DNA from: Ilex aquifolium
Lineage: Eukaryota > Streptophyta > Magnoliopsida > Aquifoliales > Aquifoliaceae
NCBI GenBank assembly: GCA_951799425.1
Contig: OX637393.1
Span: 22,237,744-22,301,743 of the forward strand
DNA: 64,000 nt
Direction: 5' to 3'
The notes under the pieces are model-generated. The model made no database searches, was not told the origin of the DNA, and saw only the letters and a list, made by a program, of their open reading frames with translations. The first letter of the stretch is position 1. Each line of letters opens with the position of its first letter. Below are positions 11,583 to 21,878 of this stretch, piece after piece. The translations under genes were made by a program, and so were the position numbers.

Positions 11583-12488
11583 ATGACTGAGGGCACTCCT
11601 CACTTCCAAAATTTGCCAGCAGAATTGTGTGAGTTAGTGAATCAGCCTGAACCTAATTCACCTAGATCAGTAGCAGACTCTTGTGAGGGTAGTATGGCAA
11701 ATAATGAAAGAAATGGAGAAGTCCCTATGAGAGAGGAGGAGGTCCCTAACATTCGAACTTTGCGGGATTACTTGAATCCCACAAGAAATAGTGTCCCCTC
11801 TTGTTTTATTTTTCCTGAAAATGCTCCCCTCTTTACTGTAAAGCCGGGGACAGTGCAGTTATTGCCCGTGTTTCATGGATTGGATGCAGAAAATCCATAT
11901 CTGCATATAAAAGATTTCGAAGAAGTGTGTGGAACATTTCAAGACAATTCTGAATTGGCCAAAATGAAATTGTTTTCTTTCTCTTTGAGGGATAGAGCCA
12001 AACAATGGTTAAATTCTTTAAAGGCTTTTTCAATACCCAATTGGCAAGCACTGCAAAATGATTTTTTTAGAAAGTTTTTCCCTTTACACCGCACAAATGC
12101 ACTAAAAAGGCAAATCATGAATTTTGCGGTCAAAGAAGGAGAAACTTTTTATCAAAGTTGGGAGAGATTCAAAGATCTGCTCCAATCTTGCCCACATCAT
12201 GCTTTTGAAAATTGGACTTTGGTAGGATTTTTCTATGACTCCTTACCCTCTAGACTACGTCAGTTTGTCGAAATGATGGCCCAAGGAGAATTCATGGGAA
12301 AAAGTCCGGAGGAGGCATTCAATTTTTTCGACACCATATCTGACAGTTCTCAGATGTGGGACTCAGCCTCCCCTACCACTGTAGAAGCCAGACCATCTAA
12401 TTCCCAAGGAGGAAAATATGTCTTGAGAGAGGATGATGACTTGAGAGCAAAAATGTCCACATTGTCTCGAAAGCTCGAAGCTTTATAG
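11583..12488 (+). CDS. gag: gag of element A, ended by a nonsense codon
   Basis: 301 codons from ATG 11583. Structural polyprotein that forms the virus-like particle in the cytoplasm. The N-terminal ~95 residues are acidic/Asn-rich and include the conserved LRDYLNPTRNSVPSC segment. The gag core follows: LLPVFHGLDAENPYLHIKDF, FSFSLRDRAKQWLNSL, FFRKFFPLHRTNALKRQIMNF, and FYDSLPSRLRQFVEMM near residues 215-235. The frame stops at TAG 12486-12488. Pol continues in the same frame from the next codon, and in B the same codon is GAG (Glu), so the stop is most likely a G-to-T mutation in a gag-pol fusion ORF. The zinc knuckle lies beyond the stop, so this product would lack nucleocapsid. Regulated readthrough is a less likely alternative. 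Confidence 0.9.
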   Translation: MTEGTPHFQNLPAELCELVNQPEPNSPRSVADSCEGSMANNERNGEVPMREEEVPNIRTLRDYLNPTRNSVPSCFIFPENAPLFTVKPGTVQLLPVFHGLDAENPYLHIKDFEEVCGTFQDNSELAKMKLFSFSLRDRAKQWLNSLKAFSIPNWQALQNDFFRKFFPLHRTNALKRQIMNFAVKEGETFYQSWERFKDLLQSCPHHAFENWTLVGFFYDSLPSRLRQFVEMMAQGEFMGKSPEEAFNFFDTISDSSQMWDSASPTTVEARPSNSQGGKYVLREDDDLRAKMSTLSRKLEAL

Positions 12489-15400
12489 ATGAAGAAAGTT
12501 CATCAAGTTGATGTTAGCCCTTCCACTGAGCAAGTGTGTGGAATCTGTGCGCTAACAGGACACCCTACTGGGGAGTGTCCCACCATCCCAGCATTCAAAG
12601 AAGTCTTGTTGGAACAAACACATGCCGTTTCCAACTTCAACAAGCCCTACTCCAACCCATATTCTGAAACATACAATCCAGGGTGGCGAAATCACCCTAA
12701 CTTCAGTTGGAAGAACACACAACCAATACCCATGAACCAACAACAAGGACCATACCCACCACCTCAAGGACCTCCTGCATATCAACCATACCAACCACCA
12801 CAAAAGAGGAACCTTGAGGACACATTAAATCAGTTCATGCAAAGCCAAATGAATTATAACAATAATTCCACACAGGCTTTCACTGATTTCAAAACTCAGA
12901 CCACTCAATCTTTTGAGGATCTTAAAAGCCACATCCAAAAGTTAACTCAATCCATGGTCACACACGAAAAGGGAAAGTTTCCTGCTCAACCAAAGCAACC
13001 ACAAGGCCAATTCCATGTAGGGAACCCTTCAACAACAGGAAACACCCAAGACCAAGCCCAAGCTGTCACGACACTAAGAAGTGGCAAAGTGATTGACAAA
13101 ACAATCAGAGACATACTCATTCCCAAGCCAAGACCTGAGTCAAGCCCAGCCAATCCATCATATGAACCTGAACCAATTGAGAAAGACCCTGAGCCTGTGA
13201 TTGAACAAGAGTCAGAACCTTCTGAGAAAAAGGAACCTTCGTATCCCGTTCCGGCTCCATTTCCTCATCAACTCAGAACCAAACAGAAAGTGAAAAATCA
13301 GCCTGAAATTTACGAGCTTTTTAAGCAAGTAAATATCAACATCCCACTTCTGGATGCAATCAAACAAGTCCCGCCTTATGCCAAGTTTCTAAAAGACTTG
13401 TGCACAGTCAAGAGAAGCCAGAAAGTCCAAAAAAGAGTTTTCCTAACGGAACAAGCTAGTGCTCTTCTCCAACAGAAAACCCTTCCAAAATACAAAGACC
13501 CAGGGTGTCCGACTGTCTCATGTATCATTGAAAACTTCAGAATTGAACAAGCCTTGTTAGACCTTGGAGCCAGCGTTAATCTGCTACCCTACTCTGTCTA
13601 TCAACAGTTGGGTTTGGGTGAACTTAAACCCACTTGTGTCACACTCCAGTTGGCTGACAGATCTATCAAAACCCCCAGAGGGATTGTTGAAGATGTGCTT
13701 GTCCAAGTAGATAGTTTTGTCTTCCCTGTTGACTTCATTGTTCTGGATACTCAACCAGCAATAAATTCGGAGAACCAAATTCCCGTCATTCTTGGTCGAC
13801 CATTCCTAGCAATTTCCAATGCTTTAATCAATTGCAGGAATGGAGTCATGAAATTAAATTTTGGGAATATGACTCTCGAAATGAACATTTTCAATATTGC
13901 TAAACATCCAGAAGAGGAAAAGGAAGAAAGGGAAGTAAACTCCATAGAATCTTTGATACAGGAACATCTGGATGATACATTCTGTGAGGATCCCACTGAA
14001 TTATCTCTGTTAGAACTCATCTCATCAGAAATAACAGATGATGACCCAAATCCCCCAAGTGACCCTACTCATACTGTTGAGACCTGGGCACTCAAATTCG
14101 AAGAAATTTCACCAAGTGGCACAAAGCCAGTCTCATCAAGTGTTAGCCCACCAAAGCCTGAATTGAAACCTCTCCCATCCGACCTCAAATATGCATTCAT
14201 AGGAGAGAATGAGTCATACCCAGTGGTAATTTCATCTAAACTCATAGACTTTCAAGAGTCTAAATTGCTTGAAGTTCTTCGAAGTCATAAAAGTACCATT
14301 GCATGGACCATCGCTGACTTGAAAGGTATAAGCCCGTTAATCTGCAATCATGCCATATACCTTGAAGAGGATTCAAAACCCTCTCGTCAAATGCAGCGAC
14401 GACTGAACCCTTACATGAAGGAAGTTGTGAGAATTGAGGTACTCAAACTCTTAGATGCAGGGATAATCTTCCCTATCTCAGATAGTAAATGGGTCAGTCC
14501 AACCCAAGTTGTGCCAAAAAAATCTGGGGTCACAGTGGTCAAAAATGATGCAAATGAACTAGTACCAACTCGAGTCGTCACAGGATGGCGAATGTGCATT
14601 GATTATCGAAAACTCAATTTGGTCACTAGAAAAGATCATTTTCCTCTCCCATTTCTTGACCAAGTCCTAGAGAGAATTGCAGGCCATGCATTTTACTGTT
14701 TCTTGGATGGATATTCAGGGTATAACCAAATTGAGATAGCCCTAGATGATCAGGAGAAAACAACCTTCACATGCCCCTCTGGCCCCAGTGCATTCAAAAG
14801 GATGCCATTTGGACTTTGTAACGCTCCTGCAACATTCCAAAGATGTATGCTAAGCTTGTTCAGTGATATGGTTGAAAAATTTTTGGAAGTATTTATGGAT
14901 GACTTCTCTGTCTATGGTGATTCCTTCGATTTGTGTTTAACCAATCTGGAGAAAGTACTGATCAGATGTAAGGAAGCCAACCTAGTGCTCAATTGGGAAA
15001 AATGCCATTTTATGGTAACACGGGGCATTGTTCTTGGTCACATCGTGTCGTCTGAAGGCATGAAAGTTGACAAGGCAAAAATTGATTTGATTGAAAATTT
15101 GCCTGCCCCTAAGACTGTAAAGGATGTTCGATCATTCCTAGGACATGCAGGGTTCTACAGGAGATTCATAAAAGATTTCAGTACCATAGCAAAACCAATG
15201 TGCCACCTCCTAAGTCAGGATGTAATATTTGATTGGAATGAAGCATGCCAAAAAGCCTTTGATAAGCTAAAAGACATGTTAATTTATGCACCAATAATGC
15301 AACCTCCTGACTGGAATCTTCCTTTTGAACTAATGTGTGATGCAAGTGATTTTGCTGTAGGTACTGTATTGGGACAAAGAAAAGATAAGAAACCCCATGT

Positions 15401-17126
15401 GATTTACTATGCAAGCAAAACTTTGAATGATGCCCAAATGAATTATTCAACAACTGAGAAAGAATTGCTTGCTGTAGTTTTTTCACTAGAAAAATTCCGT
15501 TCTTATCTTGTTGGTTCTTCTGTTACTGTATTCACTGACCATGCAGCTCTAAATTTTTTGCTCACAAAGAAGGACGCCAAACCAAGACTCTTGAGATGGA
15601 TACTTTTGCTCCAAGAGTTTGATCTTGTCATTAAGGACAAGAAAGGTGTCAAGAATGTGGTGGCAGATCATCTGTCCAGACTAACCTTTGAATTTCATGA
15701 GGATGGACTGCCAATCAATGAGAAATTCCCCGATGAACAACTGTTCATGATTGATAATACACCATGGTATGCAGACATTGCTAACTTTCTTGCTACTGGT
15801 ACACTCCCTCCATCTTTTACCATGTTGGACAAAAAGAAATTTCTGAGGGAGGTTCGTAACTTCTTTTGGGAGGATCCTTACGTATTCAAGTACTGTAAAG
15901 ATCAAATCCTAAGACGTTGCATCCCTGCTCATGAAAGTAGCCATGTAATAACATTTTGTCATTCTGAAGCATGCGGTGGCCACTTTTCATCAAGAAAAAC
16001 AGCTGCAAAAATATTACAGTGTGGATTTTACTGGCTCACACTTTTCAAAGATGTCCATGCCTTTTGTTTAACTTGTGATAGGTGTCAAAGGTTGGGAAAC
16101 ATTTCTAAAAGAAATATGATGCCCTTAAACCCCATTCTGGTAATTGAAATTTTTGACTGTTGGGGCATCGATTTTATGGGACCATTTCCCCATTCCTTTG
16201 GCTATCTATACATTTTAGTGGCTGTAGACTATGTATCCAAATGGGTTGAAGCAATTCCATGCCGAAACAATGATCACAAAACAGTGATCAAATTTTTGAA
16301 AGAAAATATTTTGTCCCGGTTTGGAATTCCGAAATCAATCATAAGCGATGGGGGTGCTCATTTTTGCAATTGTCCCTTCTGGAATTTAATGAAAAAATAC
16401 TTGATTTTTCACAAAATTGCAACCCCTTATCACCCACAGACCAGTGGACAAGCTGAGTTAGCTAATCGGGAGATCAAATTAATTTTGGAAAAAACGGTGA
16501 ATCCAGATCGCAAAGATTGGTCGTTAAGACTAACTGATGCGCTCTGGGCATACCGAACTGCTTTTAAAACAATTTTGGGCATGTCTCCTTATCGATTAGT
16601 CTATGGAAAGCCATGTAACTTGCCTGTGGAATTGGAACCTAGGGCATACTGGGCCATTAAAGCAATGAATTTTGACTTAGACAAGGCTGGGCTAACAAGG
16701 AAACTTCAAATAAATGAATTGGAGGAATTGAGAAATGAAGCATATGAAAATGCTAAGATTGCTAAAACCATGATGAAAATCTTTCATGATAAACACATTG
16801 TGCGGAAATCTTTTGAGTCATCTCAAAAAGTCTTGCTATTTAATTCAAGACTCCGCCTCTTCGCTGGTAAGTTAAAATCAAGATGGATTGGGCCTTACAT
16901 TGTGAAAAAGGTGTTTGAACACGGAGCAGTTGAAGTGGAAAACCCAGCAAACGGTAATAATTTTACTATTAATGGTCAGAGGTTAAAACCATTTTTGGAG
17001 GATTTTGTTAGAAATGTGGAAACCACTCTTTTAATGGAACCAGAGTACTCCTCCCAAATTCGCCCCTGCCGACACTCCAGTGGATCGGGTCAGGAAATAT
17101 CTACTCCAACCCGACCCACTGGATAA
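12489..17126 (+). CDS. pol: pol of element A (nucleocapsid knuckle, protease, RT, RNase H, integrase)
   Basis: 1545 codons with no internal stop. In order: zinc knuckle C17-X2-C20-X4-H25-X4-C30; a proline-rich linker with [19 protein letters not shown]; aspartic protease with D358-L-G-A; reverse transcriptase with [14 protein letters not shown] and FMDD at about 802-805; RNase H with CDASDF (D about 951), [11 protein letters not shown] and FTDHAA (D about 1017); integrase with an H-X6-H...C-X2-C zinc site (about 1158-1200), catalytic D in GIDFMGPF, D in ISDGGAHF and, exactly 35 residues on, E in QAELANRE; and a C-terminal GPY/F-type module ([12 protein letters not shown]). It copies genomic RNA into DNA and inserts it. 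Oddity: the RT segment [11 protein letters not shown] differs from [11 protein letters not shown] in C and D at three nearby residues. Starts as read only because of the TAG upstream; native translation would come from gag. Confidence 0.95.
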   Translation: MKKVHQVDVSPSTEQVCGICALTGHPTGECPTIPAFKEVLLEQTHAVSNFNKPYSNPYSETYNPGWRNHPNFSWKNTQPIPMNQQQGPYPPPQGPPAYQPYQPPQKRNLEDTLNQFMQSQMNYNNNSTQAFTDFKTQTTQSFEDLKSHIQKLTQSMVTHEKGKFPAQPKQPQGQFHVGNPSTTGNTQDQAQAVTTLRSGKVIDKTIRDILIPKPRPESSPANPSYEPEPIEKDPEPVIEQESEPSEKKEPSYPVPAPFPHQLRTKQKVKNQPEIYELFKQVNINIPLLDAIKQVPPYAKFLKDLCTVKRSQKVQKRVFLTEQASALLQQKTLPKYKDPGCPTVSCIIENFRIEQALLDLGASVNLLPYSVYQQLGLGELKPTCVTLQLADRSIKTPRGIVEDVLVQVDSFVFPVDFIVLDTQPAINSENQIPVILGRPFLAISNALINCRNGVMKLNFGNMTLEMNIFNIAKHPEEEKEEREVNSIESLIQEHLDDTFCEDPTELSLLELISSEITDDDPNPPSDPTHTVETWALKFEEISPSGTKPVSSSVSPPKPELKPLPSDLKYAFIGENESYPVVISSKLIDFQESKLLEVLRSHKSTIAWTIADLKGISPLICNHAIYLEEDSKPSRQMQRRLNPYMKEVVRIEVLKLLDAGIIFPISDSKWVSPTQVVPKKSGVTVVKNDANELVPTRVVTGWRMCIDYRKLNLVTRKDHFPLPFLDQVLERIAGHAFYCFLDGYSGYNQIEIALDDQEKTTFTCPSGPSAFKRMPFGLCNAPATFQRCMLSLFSDMVEKFLEVFMDDFSVYGDSFDLCLTNLEKVLIRCKEANLVLNWEKCHFMVTRGIVLGHIVSSEGMKVDKAKIDLIENLPAPKTVKDVRSFLGHAGFYRRFIKDFSTIAKPMCHLLSQDVIFDWNEACQKAFDKLKDMLIYAPIMQPPDWNLPFELMCDASDFAVGTVLGQRKDKKPHVIYYASKTLNDAQMNYSTTEKELLAVVFSLEKFRSYLVGSSVTVFTDHAALNFLLTKKDAKPRLLRWILLLQEFDLVIKDKKGVKNVVADHLSRLTFEFHEDGLPINEKFPDEQLFMIDNTPWYADIANFLATGTLPPSFTMLDKKKFLREVRNFFWEDPYVFKYCKDQILRRCIPAHESSHVITFCHSEACGGHFSSRKTAAKILQCGFYWLTLFKDVHAFCLTCDRCQRLGNISKRNMMPLNPILVIEIFDCWGIDFMGPFPHSFGYLYILVAVDYVSKWVEAIPCRNNDHKTVIKFLKENILSRFGIPKSIISDGGAHFCNCPFWNLMKKYLIFHKIATPYHPQTSGQAELANREIKLILEKTVNPDRKDWSLRLTDALWAYRTAFKTILGMSPYRLVYGKPCNLPVELEPRAYWAIKAMNFDLDKAGLTRKLQINELEELRNEAYENAKIAKTMMKIFHDKHIVRKSFESSQKVLLFNSRLRLFAGKLKSRWIGPYIVKKVFEHGAVEVENPANGNNFTINGQRLKPFLEDFVRNVETTLLMEPEYSSQIRPCRHSSGSGQEISTPTRPTG

Positions 17127-17785
17127 AGGCGCCTACTTTTTCCCCAGCCGCCGCAGTTGGCCCCCCCCCCCCTCACTTCTTCTTCTTCTTTTCTTCTTCT
17201 TCCTTCTGTTAGTCTTCGAGTCTCTGTTACCCGAGAAAACACCCATGACCACACACTCCACAAACACGATATTTTGCTTCATGTTTTGCATTTTAATCCT
17301 ATATTTGCTCACGGGTGTTCTTCTCATGTTCGCACTCACACATAAGGATTTTCAGCCTACCCGAAATCCAGATCTGTGCACAGATGAGTAATTTTTGGTG
17401 TTTTTATTTGTAGGTCCCAGCGGTGAAAAGATCTCTACCATTCAACCTCGTCTCCACACGCCATGAACCGGTAAAATCGAAACATTGCGGACAATGTTCA
17501 GTTTAGGTTGGGGGGGTATGATCAGTTCATCAGTTTCAGTTTATTTTCGTTCATAATTTTCGCAAATTTTTTTTATTTTATTTTTTATTGTCGTTGTTGA
17601 TCATGTTTGAACATTGATTGTATAAATTGATTATGCTTATGAATCAGCTTCAATCGTCTTTGTGACTGGCAGACGTTAAAGAACCAGATAGTGAGTCTTA
17701 AAATTTAGCAATCATGGATGTAAATCTTTTTTGGTTTAGCCTAGGAGTCTTACGTACTTTTCCATCTGATGTACATACTATGATC
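17127..17785 (+). other. Post-pol region of A with pyrimidine tract and internal PPT-like tract
   Basis: No credible gene. 17161-17205 is a C-run followed by CTT repeats; B keeps the same pyrimidine tract at its equivalent place (43725-43765, reverse). At 17484-17516 a GGACAATG box is followed by TTTAGGTTGGGGGGG, which resembles the true polypurine tract next to the LTR. The box-plus-tract recurs after pol in B, C and D. Small ORFs at 17080-17391 are in the pyrimidine tract and are not convincing. Confidence 0.7.
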
Positions 17786-18124
17786 ATGAGAAAAGCAAGA
17801 TTAGTAAGGAAGGCTGAAATCAAAGAAAAATAAGTGAAACCCCTCTGTGGCAGAAGTAGCTTTGCCAAACGCCGTCGTGCAAAAAGGCTTGGTGCCTGTA
17901 AACAGTGTGGCAGATACGTTCACGAAAAAAGGTACAACCAGTGTTCTGAACCAATTTCCGGTCGCGCACTTGATCGATTAGACTGGATAGTGAATGGGCT
18001 GAGTAAGGATTACCCTGATACGACATGCTATTCCGGTACTATGCTTAACCGATTTGTGAGAGAGGAAGTTGGGAGAGTTACTGGTTGTCCATTTTACACA
18101 GACACAGAGGGAGACTCAGATTAG
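17786..18124 (+). CDS. Small Arg/Cys-rich ORF between pol and ORF3 (element A)
   Basis: I do not recognise this product. An ATG at 17786 opens a basic 15-codon peptide (MRKARLVRKAEIKEK) ended by TAA 17831-17833; the same frame then runs open from 17834 to 18124. The open part is basic (KRRRAKRLGA) and holds a C-X2-C-X4-H-X6-C pattern (CKQCGRYVH...C), like a stretched zinc knuckle. It then has a block shared with B, ISGRALDRLDWIVNGLSKDY and LNRFVREE. B has both the block and the TAA at the same codon, so the stop was present in their common ancestor. It may be a short protein started at a non-ATG codon, an exon of a spliced message, or a decayed gene. The conservation across two insertions of one family is weak evidence of function. 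Confidence 0.4.
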
Positions 18125-18393
18125 ATAATTTTCTGTAGGAAATGTGTACTTTTGTTGGGGGAGTGAATGCCAAAGGTCCGAATTTGTTGTAAAAAGTGTA
18201 AAAATATTTTTGTATAAATTTCTTTTTGACTGAAATGAAAATATGGGCCGAGTAAGGAATATCCCAAAATACCAACTTGAAGCGTGGGTAGGGGTTCATC
18301 CTGAGACGCCTTAGTTTTTGAATTAAATTTGTGTGTTTTGTCTTCTTTGATTGTATATAGTGCAATAGAGAAAAATTTTAATTTTTGATTCAA

Positions 18394-18713
18394 CGTTCGA
18401 ACGCCAGGTAACGTTCGAACGTTGACTGCTTACAGTACTCAGCCTCTGATGAAGTTTCTGCAGAAACACAAAAGTACTGGGAGCTCAGTCCATTCGAACG
18501 CCAATAGACCGTTCGAACGAGATTAACGTTCGAACGCCAATAGACCGTTCGAACGAAGAGTACTTACAGTACTTTGGCCTCTGACAGAAACACAAAAGTA
18601 CTGGGAGCTCACCACGTTCGAACGTCAAACCACGTTCGAACGATCTGTTTAAAATCCTTCTACCCACGTTCGAACGTCACAAACGTTTGAACGTTACAAC
18701 TCAGGTTATAAAA
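18394..18713 (+). promoter_or_regulatory. Internal palindrome cluster and TATA box before ORF3 (element A)
   Basis: Ten copies of the family word begin at 18394, 18412, 18491 (CATTCGAACG), 18510, 18527, 18546, 18615, 18633, 18667 and 18684 (CGTTTGAACG). They form pairs with 7-9-bp spacers, the same layout as the LTR. TATAAAA follows at 18707-18713, and one more copy (18920-18929) touches the ORF3 start codon. The region is not a copy of the LTR; only the motif, spacing and TATA are shared. I infer a second promoter that makes a separate ORF3 mRNA. Confidence 0.75.
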
Positions 18714-18931
18714 GTCTGGTTCGTCGTTTTCAGCCAAAATCCCCAATTTTTTTCAAAACCCTAGAATTCATTTTCACTCCACATACCTCAACTTACCCTC
18801 ATTCCCCAAGAATACCCAAATTCAACCTTCCCTAACTCGTCCCCACATCAAAATCATCAGTCCCAGACCTAGAACCCTAAGTTCCAGTACTTTTCAAGAC
18901 CCTCCCAAATCAAAACCCACGTTCGAACGCC

Positions 18932-20051
18932 ATGCCAAGGATGAAACTCCCTGCCAGGCGTGCTCCACCAGTGAATCAAGACCCAAACATTGTAGAAGAA
19001 ATGATTGAAGAAAGAGGAGGAAGGCAAAGGACAAAGACATATGATAGAACCAGATTTCCTAATGCCTTAAAGGCTGAGAGGTATGAGAATTTTTACCATA
19101 AGCATGCAATTGTCTGTGAGAGAGATGTCGTAATCGATGACTTTGCTGGGATTGGTATAAGGCAGGAGATGGAGATGAGGGAGTGGGTCTGGTATTTGAG
19201 AAATGGTGGAGATGCCGTTTTTGACTTAGTGCGGGAGTTTTACTCCAACGCTGAGATCATCAACGGCGCAATCTGGACATATGTTAGGGGTACCCACATT
19301 GACGTGGATGAAGCATGCATTGTAGAAATAAGGGAGGAAATACCCCGAGTGCAAAACCCTACCTACCCACCAAAGAAAGATGTAGCAATGAATGTGGTAG
19401 GAAAGGAATTGACGGGGATAGCTGACTTTTCATGGGCGGGGAGGAGATTTTTGAAGCAAGGGGAGCTCACCGACAAGTATAAAATGATGAATTTGATTGC
19501 GGTGTCCAACTTCGCTCCCGTAGGAAGAAAGAATGAGATTTTACCCGACATGGCCCGACTTCTGTATGCCATTGGCAAGGGACATACCATTGACCTCCCC
19601 TCTCTCATCCTGAGTGAAATGAAGAAGGGGTGTGATGTAAAGAGGAGTGCACTCCCTTTTGGTACTTTGGTGACTGAAATGTGCACGGAGCATGGGGTGA
19701 GGGTGAAGCCTGAGATGGAGATCCAAAAGCCAATGGGGCCACTAAACAAGGCTTCCTTCCGGAGAAGCCAAAGTCATAGTGGCGGCCCAGCGGGCAAGGC
19801 AAGAAGAGCCCCCGGCCCATGGAGTGGATGAGGTACAAGAGGAGCTAGATGAGATGGAGAGAGAGATAGAGAGAGAGATGGAGGAAGAGGAAAATCAGCC
19901 AGCAGGTGAAGGCACTAGCACCAGCACCAGCACCCGACGCTCCTTACGGGACATCATGCTTAGCATTGAAGCTAAGCAGGATGAGATCCTTAGGTATCTG
20001 AGGGGTGGACATGGTGGACATGGCAGAGCTAGTGGACAAGGAGGAGAGTGA
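18932..20051 (+). CDS. ORF3 of element A ('putative plant transposon protein' type), frameshifted near the 3' end
   Basis: ATG 18932 opens 299 codons (to 19831); a second frame (19779-20051) carries the natural C-terminus. Comparison with B, where the same segment is continuous (GGPAARQE...), shows a one-base gain in the G-rich run near 19789-19791. N-terminus is basic (MPRMKLPARRAPP). The central domain has FYHKHAIVCERDVVIDDF, then LVREFYSNAEI...YVRGTHIDVDE (about residues 100-132), then LTDKYKMMNLIAVSNF. This matches the widespread plant domain annotated as putative plant transposon protein; its biochemical role is not established. The C-terminus has an acidic Glu-rich helix and SLRDIMLSIEAKQDEILRYL, likely helical, then Gly/His. 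I see no signal peptide or membrane span, so nothing here supports an envelope role. Confidence 0.8.
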
Positions 20052-21842
20052 GAGAGAGGGATTTCTATTTCTGTTCTTGTTTTTTATGTGTGTTTAAAGT
20101 GCTTCTTTTTTTATGAATTTCTTCCTTGATAGTTGTAAGTTTTTGTGTGGTTGTGAATGAATTGAACCGTTGATGTTAAAAGATGATATTTTGAAATGAA
20201 TGGTTCCATTTATCACTTTTATTTGTTTTAATGCATTTGTAGATTTAGCATAAAAATTAAAAGGTGAATGGAACAAATGTGGATGTAAGAATGTTTGCTA
20301 GAGTAAATATGCACATGATCGGTTTGACACCTCCATTTATCAACCGAGACTTAAAACCACATTTCTTGAAAAGATTGGTATTCTCTCTATACTTAAATTG
20401 TCATATGTACATCGATATTTGTTATTTTAAAGGTACAGGAGGATCTGACTCGAAAATGGAATTGGTATATAACCAATACCCCCTGGAAAACCCGACATAC
20501 ACAGTGGAGATAACAAAGAACACCAGGGTGAGTTTCGAACCTAACAATGGTTTCGAGAGACAATCAATGTTTACTCAAGTAAATTATTTTCAAATCTCAA
20601 TGTTTGAATGATCTCATTAACCTTGCTTTAATTGACGCACTTAAAAGTGATCTATTGACATATCCTACATGGAACCATCGCATACGACACATACATGTGC
20701 ACATGCTTGAGAAATGATCTTAGGCCATCTTTGATATAATATTGAGCCTTAGACCTTTCTTTGAAAAAAAATTTATCCTTCGTTAGCCATGTTTGAGCCA
20801 TCAATGTATAAAGTTTTCTTTGATAAACCTACATGATTACCAATCCACAGGAAAACATACTTGACATACCTTGGCTATCTAATTTTCTTACATCCTCTTT
20901 GTAAGATGATACAGAAAAAGGAAAAGAAAAAGGAGCATTCGAGATTATCATCTAAGAAGAGTTGATTGGAACAATTGAAACAAAACAGATGCAAAAAGGC
21001 AAGAACTTGCCAAGAAAGTGAAAAAATGAGAAAAATGAAAGAAAGAAATGTCATCTCTCGGCAAAATATCAAGAAGTTAGAAAAAGGTGTGCTACAATAC
21101 GCAAACAGCAGATAGCTTTTGAAAATCCCTGACGTCGTTTCGTTAGCCACTGACCTCTGGCCACGCTACAACCCATGAAAAGCCCTAATTGATCTCAAGT
21201 ATGTTACATGCATGTGTTTTTAATCACAATTGGGATATGGTAAATAGCATTCCTTTTAATTGCATTAATATTCTTTCATGAGATTATGCCAAACATAAGT
21301 AGTTGCTTCTTTAAAATTTCACTCCTTTCCCAAATTGTGCATGTGATTTTTCGATTGGCCATCTTCTGATCACATGATCTGTGAGAAACAAGTCACTATA
21401 ATCAGAGTGAACCTTTACTGAGAGTATACTACGTGAGGTTTGTGAAATCGAAATTATCCATGGAAGGTGATAAAAGGGAGTATTTGTTACATAACAATTC
21501 CTGTTGCTTGAATGATCATTCCTACTGCGTTGAGAATTTCAAATACCAATGTAACAAATGATAATTTTTGCATAGAATGAATACCTTAAATAAGGGCGTG
21601 TGAGACATAAGTCAAAAATTGAAAATCTGGTGTCCCAACGACCATGATGCTAATTTACTTTAGTCAGCATTCTCATATGCACATCTGTTCGACTGAGGTT
21701 TGTGGGTAGCCTCTCTGGAAACCCTCACGAGACAACACTCGTCCGCTAGGGTAAACCTAGTGGTTCAACGGCTTGTTGCATAAGCTAAATGCAACCGGAT
21801 GACCTACGAAAATGGCATTAGGAGTAGAATTTTCTTTTTCGT
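20052..21842 (+). other. Conserved non-coding block between ORF3 and 3' LTR (element A)
   Basis: No credible coding region in 1.8 kb. Long segments are alignable by eye with B (39041-40865, reverse), I (1-1277) and D (28376-30222, reverse), although the LTRs of those families are unrelated in sequence. Landmarks: 'gatcttaggcca' at 20715, 'gctatctaattttctta' at 20873, 'ctctggccacgctacaaccc' near 21150, 'catgagattatgcc' near 21277, and 'ggcttgttgcataagctaaa' near 21770. Sequence conservation with no ORF suggests a structural RNA or cis-acting role. Confidence 0.65.
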
Positions 21843-21878
21843 ATTACTAGAGACTAGCAATATTTAGGTTAGGGAGTG
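21843..21878 (+). other. Hairpin and polypurine tract of element A
   Basis: ATTACTAG-AGA-CTAGCAAT (21843-21861) forms a hairpin with one A/C mismatch. Then comes TTTAGGTTAGGGAGTG and the LTR. It primes plus-strand synthesis by analogy with other LTR elements. Confidence 0.8.

Noticed and set aside
17080..17391. 103-codon ORF after pol of A
   Set aside because: Overlaps pol's end and runs through a CTT/C-rich tract; B has no matching frame.
20264..20611. 115-codon ORF after ORF3 of A
   Set aside because: The aligned region in B and D has no corresponding open frame.
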